64,000 bases of DNA from an uncultured Paracoccaceae bacterium (GTDB taxonomy: Bacteria; Pseudomonadota; Alphaproteobacteria; Rhodobacterales; Rhodobacteraceae): positions 124,001 through 188,000 of the forward strand of contig CANMPK010000003.1 of NCBI GenBank assembly GCA_947499725.1. The letters are read 5' to 3'. Below the pieces are notes generated by a model. That model saw only the letters and a list, made by a program, of their open reading frames with translations. It did not search any database and had not been told where the DNA came from. Positions 28,791 through 37,976 of this stretch are shown here, piece after piece; position 1 is the stretch's first letter; every line of letters begins with the position of its first letter. Both the position numbers and the translations under genes were made by a program.

Positions 28791-29678
28791 ATGAGACGCC
28801 TGCCGCATTCGACTTGGTTACGTACTTTTGAAGCCGCTGCGCGCCATAGTTCATTCGCCTCTGCGGCCGAGGAACTAGGTTTAACGCCTGCTGCTGTAAG
28901 CCAGCAAATGAAGCTCTTAGAAGAGACGCTGGAAATGAAGTTATTCAAGCGCCTTCCAAAAGGAATTGAGTTAACCGATATCGGCCAAGCTTATGCGCAG
29001 CCCGTTCGAGCCTCGTTTCAGCAACTGCAAACGGCGACCAATGATCTGTTTAAACCTAGGAAAAAAACGCAACTCCGCGTTCGCGCATCTATTTCTTTTG
29101 GTGTCTTGGTACTCGCGCCGCGCTTAGCAGAATTTCGCGCCTTGTATCCTGAAATTGATGTCGTGCTCTCAACTACTGTTTGGTCCGATCGGATGACGGA
29201 TGCGACCATTGATGTGGATATCCGGTACGGGAATGGTGATTGGAAAGAACCTGAGGTGCTTTCGCTGGGGGTCGGGCAGGCCACTTTTGTCTGCAGTCCT
29301 AAGGAGGCAACCTTAATACGGCGCAATATCAATAGTTTATGTAGCTCTGAGATTGTCCCAATCATTGGCTCAGAGGGCGACTGGCCAAAGATGTTCAAAG
29401 CCTTAGGGGTAGAGGGACAACCTCCAGAGGCTTGGATGACAGTGGATTCTTCATTGCTGGCGCTGGAGTGTGTAGCAAGTGGGCGCGGGGTTGCCATCGT
29501 GAACAAGATGTTCGCTCGAAGCTATCTAAAAAGTGGGGCGCTTATGGAGCCCTTTAAGACGAGCTTAACATTGCAAAATAACTTCTTTCTGGTGTCTCGC
29601 GCTAAGTCGGAAAAGGCACAACAGATAGAAAAGTTCTATGAGTGGTTGAAGCCTGTTGCGACGGACTTGGCGCTTTGA
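28791..29678 (+). CDS. LysR-type transcriptional regulator (GcvA-like)
   Basis: The 295-residue regulator has an N-terminal winged helix (SFASAAEELGLTPAAVSQQMKLLE) and a GcvA/AmpR-type effector domain beginning LRVRASISFGVLVLAPRL. ATG 28791 is chosen since AAGGGA sits about eight bases upstream; a GTG at 28788 is also open. It is divergent from the GMC - dehydratase - aldehyde dehydrogenase operon across 156 bp and is the obvious candidate regulator of it. Confidence 0.88.
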   Translation: MRRLPHSTWLRTFEAAARHSSFASAAEELGLTPAAVSQQMKLLEETLEMKLFKRLPKGIELTDIGQAYAQPVRASFQQLQTATNDLFKPRKKTQLRVRASISFGVLVLAPRLAEFRALYPEIDVVLSTTVWSDRMTDATIDVDIRYGNGDWKEPEVLSLGVGQATFVCSPKEATLIRRNINSLCSSEIVPIIGSEGDWPKMFKALGVEGQPPEAWMTVDSSLLALECVASGRGVAIVNKMFARSYLKSGALMEPFKTSLTLQNNFFLVSRAKSEKAQQIEKFYEWLKPVATDLAL

Positions 29679-29916
29679 CAGTGAGATACAATTCAAAAAT
29701 ACGGTTCTAATCCTTAATCGCCTCTTAGACGTAGAAAAGGTCCTGGATCGGTTTTCAATTGGTGCTTGCGCGTGTTGGAACGCAGATTTTAAGGCTCTTT
29801 TCCAATCTCGCGAAGAGTAGTCTTCTTTATGGATTGGGCTGTCATCTGTCGAAACACGGCTAGAGTTGCCCTAACAGACGCGACATGATCCCCTCGATAG
29901 ATCGGTTGAATTTGTG

Positions 29917-31662
29917 ATGGCGAGCGGGCAAGACTTCATAATGCGAACGACGTATCTTTTCTTGATGGCATGTGCTTCAGTCTTGTCTGCCCTACTTTTC
30001 TGGGGTTCGTTTAGCTATTTCCAGTCTCAAGAAATTGACAAGGCCGAAGCGAGGCTCACGCTTTATCGCAGTGCATTGGTCGCAGAGTTGCGCCATTTTT
30101 CGCATCTACCATTCTTACTGTCTTTAGACCCAGTCGTGACAGCGACTCTCGCAGGAGGGGCACCTGAAGTTCTGGATCGAAGGCTTGCACGTTTCGCGCA
30201 GAGCGCAGGAATTGATGCCATCTATCTGATGGATGCAACCGGTCTGACAATCTCTGCGTCGAACGCTCGATCAAATCCAAGCTTTAAAGGGCAGAACTAT
30301 GCCTTCAGACCTTATTTTAATGAAGCAAAACAAGGCGAGCTTGGTGAGTTCTATGGCATCGGGGCAACGACCGGTCAGCCAGGATACTTTTATGCAATAA
30401 CAGTTCAACATCCCAATGGAGAAGATGATGGGGTGATCGCGATCAAGATTGATCTGTCGGCTGTGCAAGAAAGCTGGCAGTCATCTGGCGAACAAATTGT
30501 TTTGGCAAATGCTGATGGCGTAGCGCTTCTCGCCTCTGACCCGAATTGGCGTTACCAAACGTTGAAACCACTCACTTTTGCGCAACGAGAACAGATCGTT
30601 GCTTCACGCCAATTTGCGGATGAACCGCTGGAAGCTCTCGGGTGGTCCTTTGATCACGCAAGGCAGACAGCACGGATTGATAGTGAACGCGTGCTGTATA
30701 TTCACACCAGCGATTTACCTAACAGCTGGTCTTTGCATTTCTTTGTTCCAGACGATGTGGCCTTAACACGCGCGTGGCTGACCACGGGCGCGTTTCTTGT
30801 GGTTTTGATGAGCGCGTTCATCGCGTTTCAGCTTTTTCGGGTGCGTCGTATCGGTGCTGCTTTGCAGCGATCTGAGAAAGAAGAGGCTTTATTGCGTCAG
30901 GCGAATGATCGCTTGGAGGTCGAAGTCGAAGTTCGCCGTGCCGCGGAACGCAACTTGCAAAAGACCCAAGTGGAATTGGAGCGGGCAGGGCGCTTAGCAG
31001 CGCTTGGGCAACTTGCTTCTTCTGTGACACACGAGCTTGGGCAGCCTATTGCTGCAATGCGCAATCAGTTGGCGGCCGCTGAGATGACGTCGGGAACCTC
31101 TCCGCTGACAACGAAAATGGAGGGGCTTGTGGGGCGAATGGAAAGTATCACAAAGCAGCTGAAGTTTTTCTCACGCAAAGGGCGGGACAAATTTGAGCTG
31201 GTGGATCTGCAGGATGTTATGGATAGCGCATTGGATTTGCTGGAGCCTAACATTACTCATTGCTCGGCGACTGTGAACCTGGAGCGACCAGAGGGCCCAA
31301 TGGTGGTAAAAGCCAATCGATTGCGGTTAGAACAGGTCATGACAAATATCGTTCGCAACGCTTTGGATGCAATCGAAGACGAGGAAGCCCGCGATATAGA
31401 AATCGCGATGGGACAGACCGATTCTCATGTTTGGTTTTCAGTGGCGGATACTGGACACGGGCTTGGCGGTAAGTCTTTTGACGATTTGAACGAACCGTTT
31501 GCGACGACGCGTGAAAGTGGTCGTGGCATGGGCCTTGGGCTGACCATTTCAGCTGGAATTGTATCGGATCATGATGGAACAATTTCCGCAGACGATCGAC
31601 CCAACGGAGGAGCTATATTTCGGATCGAGCTACCGCGAGCAGAAAGGAGCGATCTAGAATGA
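29917..31662 (+). CDS. dctB: DctB-like sensor histidine kinase for C4-dicarboxylates
   Basis: The protein is about 581 residues. It has an N-terminal membrane helix, a periplasmic double-Cache sensor (YFNEAKQGELGEFYGIGATTGQPGYFYA region, typical of DctB), a second membrane helix around residue 290, and a coiled coil. The phospho-acceptor His lies at about residue 372 in SSVTHELGQPIAAM and is followed by an HATPase with NIVRNALDAIEDEE, ADTGHGLG and GRGMGLGLTIS. ATG 29941 is an alternative start that would remove eight residues before the first helix. It overlaps dctD by four bases and sits before a TRAP transporter, its probable target. Confidence 0.88.
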   Translation: MASGQDFIMRTTYLFLMACASVLSALLFWGSFSYFQSQEIDKAEARLTLYRSALVAELRHFSHLPFLLSLDPVVTATLAGGAPEVLDRRLARFAQSAGIDAIYLMDATGLTISASNARSNPSFKGQNYAFRPYFNEAKQGELGEFYGIGATTGQPGYFYAITVQHPNGEDDGVIAIKIDLSAVQESWQSSGEQIVLANADGVALLASDPNWRYQTLKPLTFAQREQIVASRQFADEPLEALGWSFDHARQTARIDSERVLYIHTSDLPNSWSLHFFVPDDVALTRAWLTTGAFLVVLMSAFIAFQLFRVRRIGAALQRSEKEEALLRQANDRLEVEVEVRRAAERNLQKTQVELERAGRLAALGQLASSVTHELGQPIAAMRNQLAAAEMTSGTSPLTTKMEGLVGRMESITKQLKFFSRKGRDKFELVDLQDVMDSALDLLEPNITHCSATVNLERPEGPMVVKANRLRLEQVMTNIVRNALDAIEDEEARDIEIAMGQTDSHVWFSVADTGHGLGGKSFDDLNEPFATTRESGRGMGLGLTISAGIVSDHDGTISADDRPNGGAIFRIELPRAERSDLE

Positions 31663-32951
31663 GCACAGCACGCGTACTTATCATCGACGATGATCGTATG
31701 ATGCGAAATTCACTCATTGACCTGATCGAAGCTGCTGGTTGGACAGCCAAAGCTCTGGCGCGCGCGACCGATGCTGCTCGATGGATCACTCAATTTCAGC
31801 CTGATGTCATACTGTCTGATGTGCGTATGCCTGACATGACTGGGCTTGAGTTGCTTCGAAGCCTGCAAGCCGCTCCGCCCGTCGTTCTTATCTCTGCGCA
31901 CGGTGACATACCTACGGCAGTCGAGGCTATGAACGACGGTGCATATAGCTTTGTGGAAAAACCTTATGATCCAAAGCGACTTCTTTTGATCTTGTCCCAT
32001 GCCGCCAAGCAGCACCAGATGCAAGAAAGCAATCAACGCCTTAAAGCACGGCTTCAGCAGCTGTCCGGTGTCGATCGCGTGCTAATCGGGCAGACCCCCA
32101 CAATGGTAAGCTTACGCGAGAAAATCGCTATGATAGCGCAGACGCGGGCTTCGGTTCTAGTACGGGGTGATACCGGTACGGGCAAAGACCTCGTGGCGCG
32201 TGCGCTACATGACATTTCCGACCGATGTGATGCCCCGTTCGTGGCGATCAACGCCGCGCAATTGAACGCAGCACAGCTTCCTTTGATCGCGCAAAACGCG
32301 TCTGGGGGGACCTTGTTTTTAGATGAAATCTGCGCCTGCCCAGCTGACATTCAACCCATTTTGCTGCGTCTGATTGAGGCGCAAGAAATCCTTCCAGATG
32401 GGGCCGGCGCGCCGGTTAAGGTCGACTTGCAGATCATCTCGGCCACAAATGAAGACACAGCTCTTGCGGTCACGCAGGGGCGGTTGCGTCAGGATTTATT
32501 ATTCCGACTAGAAGGCTTCGGCCTATCTCTCCCGCCTCTTAAAGCTCGATTGGATGACATTCCCCTGCTGGCGCATCATTTCATCACGCGCGCGGCGTCT
32601 GTTCACGGTACAAAGCAGCCAGAATTGACTGATGCCGACCTTGCTGCATTGATTGCACATTCATGGCCTGGGAACGTGCGGGAACTTAGAAATGTTGTTG
32701 AACGCTTTGTAATCCTGGCACAGCACGGGCAAGGAGAGATGTCAGACGCAATGCTGATGGCGGATGGTGCCGCGCCGCGATTGCCAGGGCTACGCGAAGC
32801 TGTTGCTGCCTTTGAACGTCAGATGATCGGAAAGGCCATTCAAGCGAATGAGGGTCGAATGGATGCCGCCGCGGATGATTTGGGCATCGGCCGCCGTACT
32901 TTAAACGAAAAGATCGTCAAGCTTGGCTTAGATAAGGACGCCCTTTTGTAG
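31659..32951 (+). CDS. dctD: DctD-like response regulator, AAA+ domain without GAFTGA loop
   Basis: The 430-residue protein has a receiver domain (Asp54 in ILSDVRMPDM, Lys101), an AAA+ domain with Walker A GDTGTGK at 170-176 and Walker B GGTLFLDE at 216-223, and arginine-finger-region sequence LRQDLLFRLEGF. A Fis-type helix-turn-helix closes the protein. Between FVAINAAQL and GGTLFLDE only about 14 residues are present, where sigma-54 activators have some 35 including GAFTGA. The sigma-54 contact loop is therefore missing. It probably works with sigma-70 polymerase, as the GAFTGA-less Rhodobacter capsulatus NtrC does. It forms a pair with the upstream kinase. Confidence 0.88.
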   Translation: MSTARVLIIDDDRMMRNSLIDLIEAAGWTAKALARATDAARWITQFQPDVILSDVRMPDMTGLELLRSLQAAPPVVLISAHGDIPTAVEAMNDGAYSFVEKPYDPKRLLLILSHAAKQHQMQESNQRLKARLQQLSGVDRVLIGQTPTMVSLREKIAMIAQTRASVLVRGDTGTGKDLVARALHDISDRCDAPFVAINAAQLNAAQLPLIAQNASGGTLFLDEICACPADIQPILLRLIEAQEILPDGAGAPVKVDLQIISATNEDTALAVTQGRLRQDLLFRLEGFGLSLPPLKARLDDIPLLAHHFITRAASVHGTKQPELTDADLAALIAHSWPGNVRELRNVVERFVILAQHGQGEMSDAMLMADGAAPRLPGLREAVAAFERQMIGKAIQANEGRMDAAADDLGIGRRTLNEKIVKLGLDKDALL

Positions 32952-32973
32952 CCCTGCGGAAATCCGCAGGGCT
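32950..32973 (+). terminator. Stem-loop between dctD and dctP
   Basis: AGCCCTGCGGA and TCCGCAGGGCT pair perfectly (11 bp), overlapping the dctD stop codon. Only a short T-containing tail follows. It probably separates the regulator transcript from the TRAP operon. Confidence 0.6.
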
Positions 32974-33063
32974 CTTAATCATCGAAGAGCGGTTTTCTTC
33001 ATGAGTCCTGATCGAAAAGATCTGTTTAAATGCCTCCACAATGTTTTTGGGAGGAAGCTAAAC

Positions 33064-34077
33064 ATGAATAAATATCTTAGCCGCGCGGCTGTGTCCGCGA
33101 TCGTTGTCGCCTTTGGAGCAGAATCTGCCATCGCAGAAGAGTGGAATGTATCGCTTTGGGGCAAACGCCGTGCCTTCACCGAACATGTCGAAAAGCTCGC
33201 TGAACTGGTCAGCGAAAAGACAGGCGGTGAATTTACTCTAAACATCAGCTACGGTGGTCTGTCCAACAACCGCGAAAACCTCGATGGCATTTCGATTGGT
33301 GCGTTTGAAATGGCGCAGTTCTGCGCGGGCTACCACCGTGACAAGAACCCATCCATTACTGTTTTGGAACTGCCATTCCTTGGCGTTTCTTCACTGGAAC
33401 AGGAAATTGAACTCTCCATGGCCGTCTATCAGCACCCAGCTGCTGTGGAAGACCTAGGTCGTTGGAACGCGACTTTGTTGATGCCATCGCCACTGCCACA
33501 ATACAATATCGTCGGTATCGGCGAAGCGCCTAGTACACTGGCGGATTTCGAAGGATTGAGCGTACGTGCAACAGGCGGTATCGGCGCTGCAATGGAAACG
33601 GTTGGCGCAGTGCCGACGTCCATGTCCGCTTCTGAGGTACGTCAAGCGATGGACTCTGGTGTGGTAAAAGCAGTCGCCTTCGCGCCACACGCCCATATGT
33701 CGTTCGGCACGATTGAAAACGGTACTTGGTGGACCGAAAACCTAAACCCTGGCACCGTAAACTGCCCTGTGGTTGTGAACAGTGACGCGCTGGATGGTTT
33801 GTCTGATGCGCACCGTGAAGCCCTTCTTGGGTCTGTTGATGAAGCGTTGGATCACTATGTTGCCAACTACAACGGGGCAACAATGGAAGCTTGGCAGCCA
33901 GCACTTGATGAGCGCGGCATTGAGGTGGTTTCCTTCTCAGACGAAGAAATTGCTGCCTTCAAAGAAGCGGCCGCTGCACCTGCTGCAGCTGCGTGGATTG
34001 AACAGAACACGGCTGCTGGCCTACCAGCGCAGGTTTTGTACGAGCTTGTCACTGGCATGATTGCGAACGACGGTTAA
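33064..34077 (+). CDS. dctP: TRAP transporter substrate-binding protein DctP
   Basis: The protein is about 337 residues with a signal peptide (MNKYLSRAAVSAIVVAFGAESAIA) and a DctP fold including FEMAQFCAGYH, the ligand-binding Arg in LSVRATGG, and VKAVAFAPHAHM. ATG 33064 is chosen because GGGAGGAAG lies just upstream; the frame extends to ATG 33001 without a usable site. It binds an organic acid in the periplasm for the DctQM permease. The adjacent DctB/DctD pair suggests a dicarboxylate. No -24/-12 sigma-54 promoter is visible upstream, in agreement with the altered DctD. Confidence 0.9.
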   Translation: MNKYLSRAAVSAIVVAFGAESAIAEEWNVSLWGKRRAFTEHVEKLAELVSEKTGGEFTLNISYGGLSNNRENLDGISIGAFEMAQFCAGYHRDKNPSITVLELPFLGVSSLEQEIELSMAVYQHPAAVEDLGRWNATLLMPSPLPQYNIVGIGEAPSTLADFEGLSVRATGGIGAAMETVGAVPTSMSASEVRQAMDSGVVKAVAFAPHAHMSFGTIENGTWWTENLNPGTVNCPVVVNSDALDGLSDAHREALLGSVDEALDHYVANYNGATMEAWQPALDERGIEVVSFSDEEIAAFKEAAAAPAAAAWIEQNTAAGLPAQVLYELVTGMIANDG

Positions 34078-34089
34078 TCTTACTCCCTG

Positions 34090-34117
34090 AGCCTCGCGCG
34101 ATTTACCGCGCGGGGCT
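34090..34117 (+). terminator. Intercistronic stem-loop between dctP and dctQ
   Basis: AGCCTCGCGCG pairs with CGCGCGGGGCT (11 bp with one G-T pair) around ATTTAC, followed by TGTTCTTTTT. It has the features of a partial terminator and would favour the binding-protein message. Confidence 0.7.
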
Positions 34118-34146
34118 TGTTCTTTTTCCAATATTTAGGTGATGTG

Positions 34147-34770
34147 ATGGCAACTGCCACCCTTGTGCAAAGCGACGACAGTACGCTTAGCAAACTAGAT
34201 ATGGCGTTTCTGCGCCTTGAAACATTCTTAGCGCTGCTGAGCGGGCTGGCTGTCTTTTCATTGATGGTGCTTGCCGTGTTTTCGGTTAGTGGCCGTAACC
34301 TGATGAATGCACCGCTTCCAGGCTATGTGGACTGGATCGAACAGGCCATGCCGCTGATTGCGTTCATGGGTATCTCTTATGTCATGCGCGAGGGTGCGCA
34401 CATTCGTATGGACATCGTAGTTGGTCAACTACGCGGCCGTGCTTTGTATGTTGCAGAACTGATCACGACACTCGCGGTCTTGCTTCTTATGGTCCTATTG
34501 GTTTGGGGCACTTGGGCGCATTTCGCACGCAGCTTTGATTTCGGCGCCCCTCTATGGAGCCGCGATAGTTCGATGGATATTGCTTTGCCGATTTGGCCTG
34601 CAAAGCTCTTAGCGCCAATTGCCTTTTTCGTCATGTGTTTGCGGCTTTGCCTACAAAGCTGGGCATACCTACGCGGCATCGTGACTGGTCACACGGTTGC
34701 TATCCCCACAATCGCAGACGCTGCAAAACAGGCGCAAATGGAAGCCGAACAATTGGACGAGGATAAATAA
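34147..34770 (+). CDS. dctQ: TRAP transporter small permease DctQ
   Basis: The protein is about 207 residues with four predicted membrane segments. It has DctQ features such as the helix-loop FSVSGRNLMNAPLPGYVDWIEQ and the motif SYVMREGAHIRMDIV. ATG 34147 is preferred because AGGTGAT precedes it; the open frame begins ten codons earlier inside the stem-loop. Its stop codon overlaps the dctM start (TAATG). It joins DctM in the sodium- or proton-coupled TRAP permease. Confidence 0.87.
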   Translation: MATATLVQSDDSTLSKLDMAFLRLETFLALLSGLAVFSLMVLAVFSVSGRNLMNAPLPGYVDWIEQAMPLIAFMGISYVMREGAHIRMDIVVGQLRGRALYVAELITTLAVLLLMVLLVWGTWAHFARSFDFGAPLWSRDSSMDIALPIWPAKLLAPIAFFVMCLRLCLQSWAYLRGIVTGHTVAIPTIADAAKQAQMEAEQLDEDK

Positions 34771-36170
34771 TGGAACCGATTGATATTGGCCTATGGGTGA
34801 CGGGCGGCATGCTTGTCATGGTGATCATGGGAATGCGAGTGGCCTTCGCTGCTGGTTTGGCCGGTATGCTAGGCTTGATCTGGATTTTTTGGGCCAAGAA
34901 AGACTATGGCGTTGATGATTTCGGTTGGGCGCTAGGCGTCGCCGTGAAGACGGCAGGCCAAGTGCCGCACTCCAAGGTATCCTCACAAGCGCTGTCCTTG
35001 ATCCCGACCTTCATTTTGATTGGATACCTTGCCTACTACGCAGGTTTGACCAAAGCGTTGTTTGAGGCCGCAAAGCGTTGGATCGCGTGGGTCCCTGGCG
35101 GGCTGGCCGTGTCTACTGTCTTCGCCACTGCCGGATTTGCCGCTGTTTCTGGCGCTTCTGTTGCCACCTCAGCTGTGTTCGCCCGCATTGCGATCCCTGA
35201 GATGTTGAAAATCGGCTATAACAAGCAATTCGCGGCTGGAGTCGTCGCTGCTGGGGGCACTTTGGCTTCGCTCATTCCGCCTTCTGCGATCTTGGTGATT
35301 TATGCAATTATCGTGGAGCAAGACGTAGGCAAGTTGCTATTGGCTGGCTTCATTCCTGGGGCGTTCTCGGCGATCATTTACGCTGGCCTGATCATTGGCA
35401 TGGCTCTAACCATCAAAAATTTTGGCCCACCAGTAAGCGGATACACGTGGAAAGAACGTTTTGCATCTTTACCACCTGCGCTGCCAATCGTTTTCGTTGT
35501 CCTAACCATCATTTGCTTTGTCTATAATCCCTTTGGTGGTGACGCCTGGGGCACGCCGACAGAGGGTGGTGCCATCGGTGCCTTCGTGGTGTTCCTTATG
35601 GCGCTTTACCAAGGAATGCGCTGGCCTCAATTGCGCGACGCGCTGCTGGAAACCGCGAAACTCAGCGTCATGATCTTTACGATCATTTGGGGTGTTCTTA
35701 TCTATGTGCGCTTTCTTGGTTTCGCAGACCTGCCCGGTGCATTCTCGGATTGGATCACATCCTTGACGATGTCCCCAATGCTTATCTTGATTTGCATCCT
35801 GCTTGCATATGCGGTGTTGGGCATGTTCATGGATGCCATCGGAATGTTGCTGTTGACCCTGCCAGTTGTTTATCCAGCCGTTATGGCGCTCAACGGGGGA
35901 GAAGCCGTATCGGCCGCTGAAAGCACATTCGGCATGTCTGGCCCAATGTGTGCAATTTGGTTCGGGATTCTTGTCGTGAAAATGGCTGAGTTCTGTCTTA
36001 TCACGCCACCAATCGGTTTGAATTGTTTCGTGGTTGCTGGTGTCCGTGACGATCTGAGCGTGCAAGACGTGTTCAAAGGCGTGACCCCATTCTTCATCGC
36101 AGATGCGATAACGATTGCGCTTTTGGTGGCCTTCCCGTCCATTGTACTTTGGTTGCCGAGTTTGGCGTAA
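34770..36170 (+). CDS. dctM: TRAP transporter large permease DctM
   Basis: The 466-residue protein has about twelve membrane segments and typical DctM strings: AGLTKALFEAAKRW, GTLASLIPPSAILVIYAI, GMFMDAIGMLLLTLPV and ITPPIGLNCFVVAG. It carries out the ion-coupled transport step for the ligand delivered by DctP. Translation is coupled to dctQ through the TAATG overlap. Confidence 0.93.
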   Translation: MEPIDIGLWVTGGMLVMVIMGMRVAFAAGLAGMLGLIWIFWAKKDYGVDDFGWALGVAVKTAGQVPHSKVSSQALSLIPTFILIGYLAYYAGLTKALFEAAKRWIAWVPGGLAVSTVFATAGFAAVSGASVATSAVFARIAIPEMLKIGYNKQFAAGVVAAGGTLASLIPPSAILVIYAIIVEQDVGKLLLAGFIPGAFSAIIYAGLIIGMALTIKNFGPPVSGYTWKERFASLPPALPIVFVVLTIICFVYNPFGGDAWGTPTEGGAIGAFVVFLMALYQGMRWPQLRDALLETAKLSVMIFTIIWGVLIYVRFLGFADLPGAFSDWITSLTMSPMLILICILLAYAVLGMFMDAIGMLLLTLPVVYPAVMALNGGEAVSAAESTFGMSGPMCAIWFGILVVKMAEFCLITPPIGLNCFVVAGVRDDLSVQDVFKGVTPFFIADAITIALLVAFPSIVLWLPSLA

Positions 36171-36194
36171 GCACCTAGCTTGAAATAGCTTTAA

Positions 36195-36248
36195 AGGAGA
36201 GAGCAGTAGGCAGGGAGGAAACCAAAACGCCTCATCTAGCTCTCTCCT
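36195..36248. repeat. Perfect 10-bp inverted repeat between the TRAP and sulfatase operons
   Basis: AGGAGAGAGC (36195-36204) is repeated inverted as GCTCTCTCCT (36239-36248), with 34 bases between. It lies 25 bp after dctM and about 80 bp before the end of the convergent sulfatase gene, so it may end transcription from either side. Confidence 0.55.
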
Positions 36249-36326
36249 GATCTGCAAATAAGCAACAAGCACATTTTGCTACTTAATGCAGGTTTCTTGC
36301 CCCCAATGTGCGCCATGGCTACGAAA

Positions 36327-37925
36327 TTATTCTCGTAAATTGTCCCAGTAGCCGATCAAGATGCCGGCGTCTGCTTCTGTATTGGCGCTTGCGTTCAGAT
36401 CGTGCTCTGACAAAGTCACGCGGTTTTTTCGGCTGATCAAACGTTCGAAAAGACGCGTCTGGAGCTGGCTACGCACCTCTTCGTAGTTTGGATCTCGACC
36501 AAGATCGACAAATTCGCTTGGATCGTTCTTCATATCAAAGAGTTGTGGCGGGAAACCGGTGAAATACACGTATTTCCAACGTTCGGTTCGGATCATATAG
36601 GCGCGTGAGTCATCCGCGCCGGTTTCCAAAAAACTACGGGCCGAATAGAGGGAATAGTCAATTTCCGAAAAGGCTGCCTCTCTCCAATCCTCGGGGTGGT
36701 TCCCGTGAAGCGTGTCTTGCAAAGAGCGCCCTTCAATCCGATGATATGCCGGCTCTCCGCCAACGGCTTGGACAAATGTGGGAAGCAAGTCGATGGCTTC
36801 CACCATGGCCGTTGAAACCGTCCCGCGCGTCACATCCGCCTCTTCGCGAGGGTCGTATACGATGAGCGGGATGCGGGCTGAACACTCATGGAAGAGTTCT
36901 TTTTCACCCATCCAATGGTCGCCTAGGTAGTCGCCGTGATCTGAGGACATGACGATCATTGTATCCTGGTCTCGCCCTGTTTCTTCCAGCCAGTCAAAGA
37001 GGCGCCCTAAATGATCATCAATCTGTTTAATTAATCCCATATAGGCGGGCATCACAGTTTCGCGGACATTTTCTTTGGAGAACGCCTTCGACACTCGAGA
37101 GTTTTGGAAGGCATGGAAGACGGGATTGGCGTTTTCGGTTTCTCGGTCATCGCGATGAACAGGCAGCCATGTGTCTGGTCCATACATGTTGTGATAAGGT
37201 GCAGGCGCGATGTAAGGCCAATGCGGTTTGATGAAACTCAAATGACATAGCCAAGGTTTGCTACCTTGGTCCTCTATGAACTCCATGGCTCGGTTGGTCA
37301 TGTAAGCAGTTTCAGAATGCTCTTCTTTCACCCGAGCTTCCAAATTGGAATTTTTCAAAAACCAACCTGATTTGATCTCGCCATCCATGCTTTCGGCGGA
37401 ATTGGCAAAGTCATGCCAAGGGTTTTCGCCCTCATATCCTTGCGCTTTGAGCCAATCATTGTAGCGCAGTTTCTTACCGCTGCCTTCGAAGCTCTGGTCC
37501 GGATGCAGGCCATCATCGCGCTCAAAGGGATCAAAGCCTGGCTGTAGCTCGCGTTTTCCGAGATCACTTTCAGGGTCAAGACCAAGATGGTTCAAGCTTT
37601 CCCGATCAGGAAACAAATGCGTTTTTCCGACGACCGCCGTCGTAACGCCGAGAGGCCGCATGTAGTCGCCAATGGTGCGCTCACCAATCGATAGTGCAAC
37701 GTGGTTCCATGTCGCGCCATGGCTGAAGACAGTGCGCCCTGTATAAAACGATGCACGACTAGGACCGCACACCGGAGATTGGACGTATGCGCGATCAAAC
37801 CGAACACCCTTTGACGCAAGCCGGTCAATGTTTGGTGTATCCAAATGAGGATGCCCGTAGCAGGACAAGTAGTCCCACCGAAGCTGGTCAGCCATGATGA
37901 AGAGAATATTCTTAACAGGAGTCAT
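36327..37925 (-). CDS. Type I sulfatase / phosphonate-monoesterase-like hydrolase
   Basis: The 532-residue alkaline-phosphatase-superfamily protein has the sulfatase motif CGPSR at residues 53-57 (VCGPSRASFYTGR), whose Cys is converted to formylglycine. It also has metal-ligand regions MADQLRWD and MSSDHGDYLGDH. Overall it resembles choline sulfatases and phosphonate monoester hydrolases (FIKPHWPYIAPAPYHNMY). There is no signal peptide, so it should act in the cytoplasm. It lies 51 bp after the GH3 gene at the end of a long operon that also holds a second sulfatase and an oligomer ABC importer. No sulfatase-maturation enzyme is in the window. Confidence 0.87.
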   Translation of the reverse strand: MTPVKNILFIMADQLRWDYLSCYGHPHLDTPNIDRLASKGVRFDRAYVQSPVCGPSRASFYTGRTVFSHGATWNHVALSIGERTIGDYMRPLGVTTAVVGKTHLFPDRESLNHLGLDPESDLGKRELQPGFDPFERDDGLHPDQSFEGSGKKLRYNDWLKAQGYEGENPWHDFANSAESMDGEIKSGWFLKNSNLEARVKEEHSETAYMTNRAMEFIEDQGSKPWLCHLSFIKPHWPYIAPAPYHNMYGPDTWLPVHRDDRETENANPVFHAFQNSRVSKAFSKENVRETVMPAYMGLIKQIDDHLGRLFDWLEETGRDQDTMIVMSSDHGDYLGDHWMGEKELFHECSARIPLIVYDPREEADVTRGTVSTAMVEAIDLLPTFVQAVGGEPAYHRIEGRSLQDTLHGNHPEDWREAAFSEIDYSLYSARSFLETGADDSRAYMIRTERWKYVYFTGFPPQLFDMKNDPSEFVDLGRDPNYEEVRSQLQTRLFERLISRKNRVTLSEHDLNASANTEADAGILIGYWDNLRE

Positions 37926-37976
37926 GCAACCCTCCGATCATTCAATGGGGACCAAGTTTGCTGGTTCAATGCTGGA

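Noticed and set aside
32955-33063. Search for a sigma-54 (-24/-12) promoter before dctP
   Set aside because: No GG-N10-GC element with suitable flanks was found. This fits the missing GAFTGA loop in the adjacent DctD.
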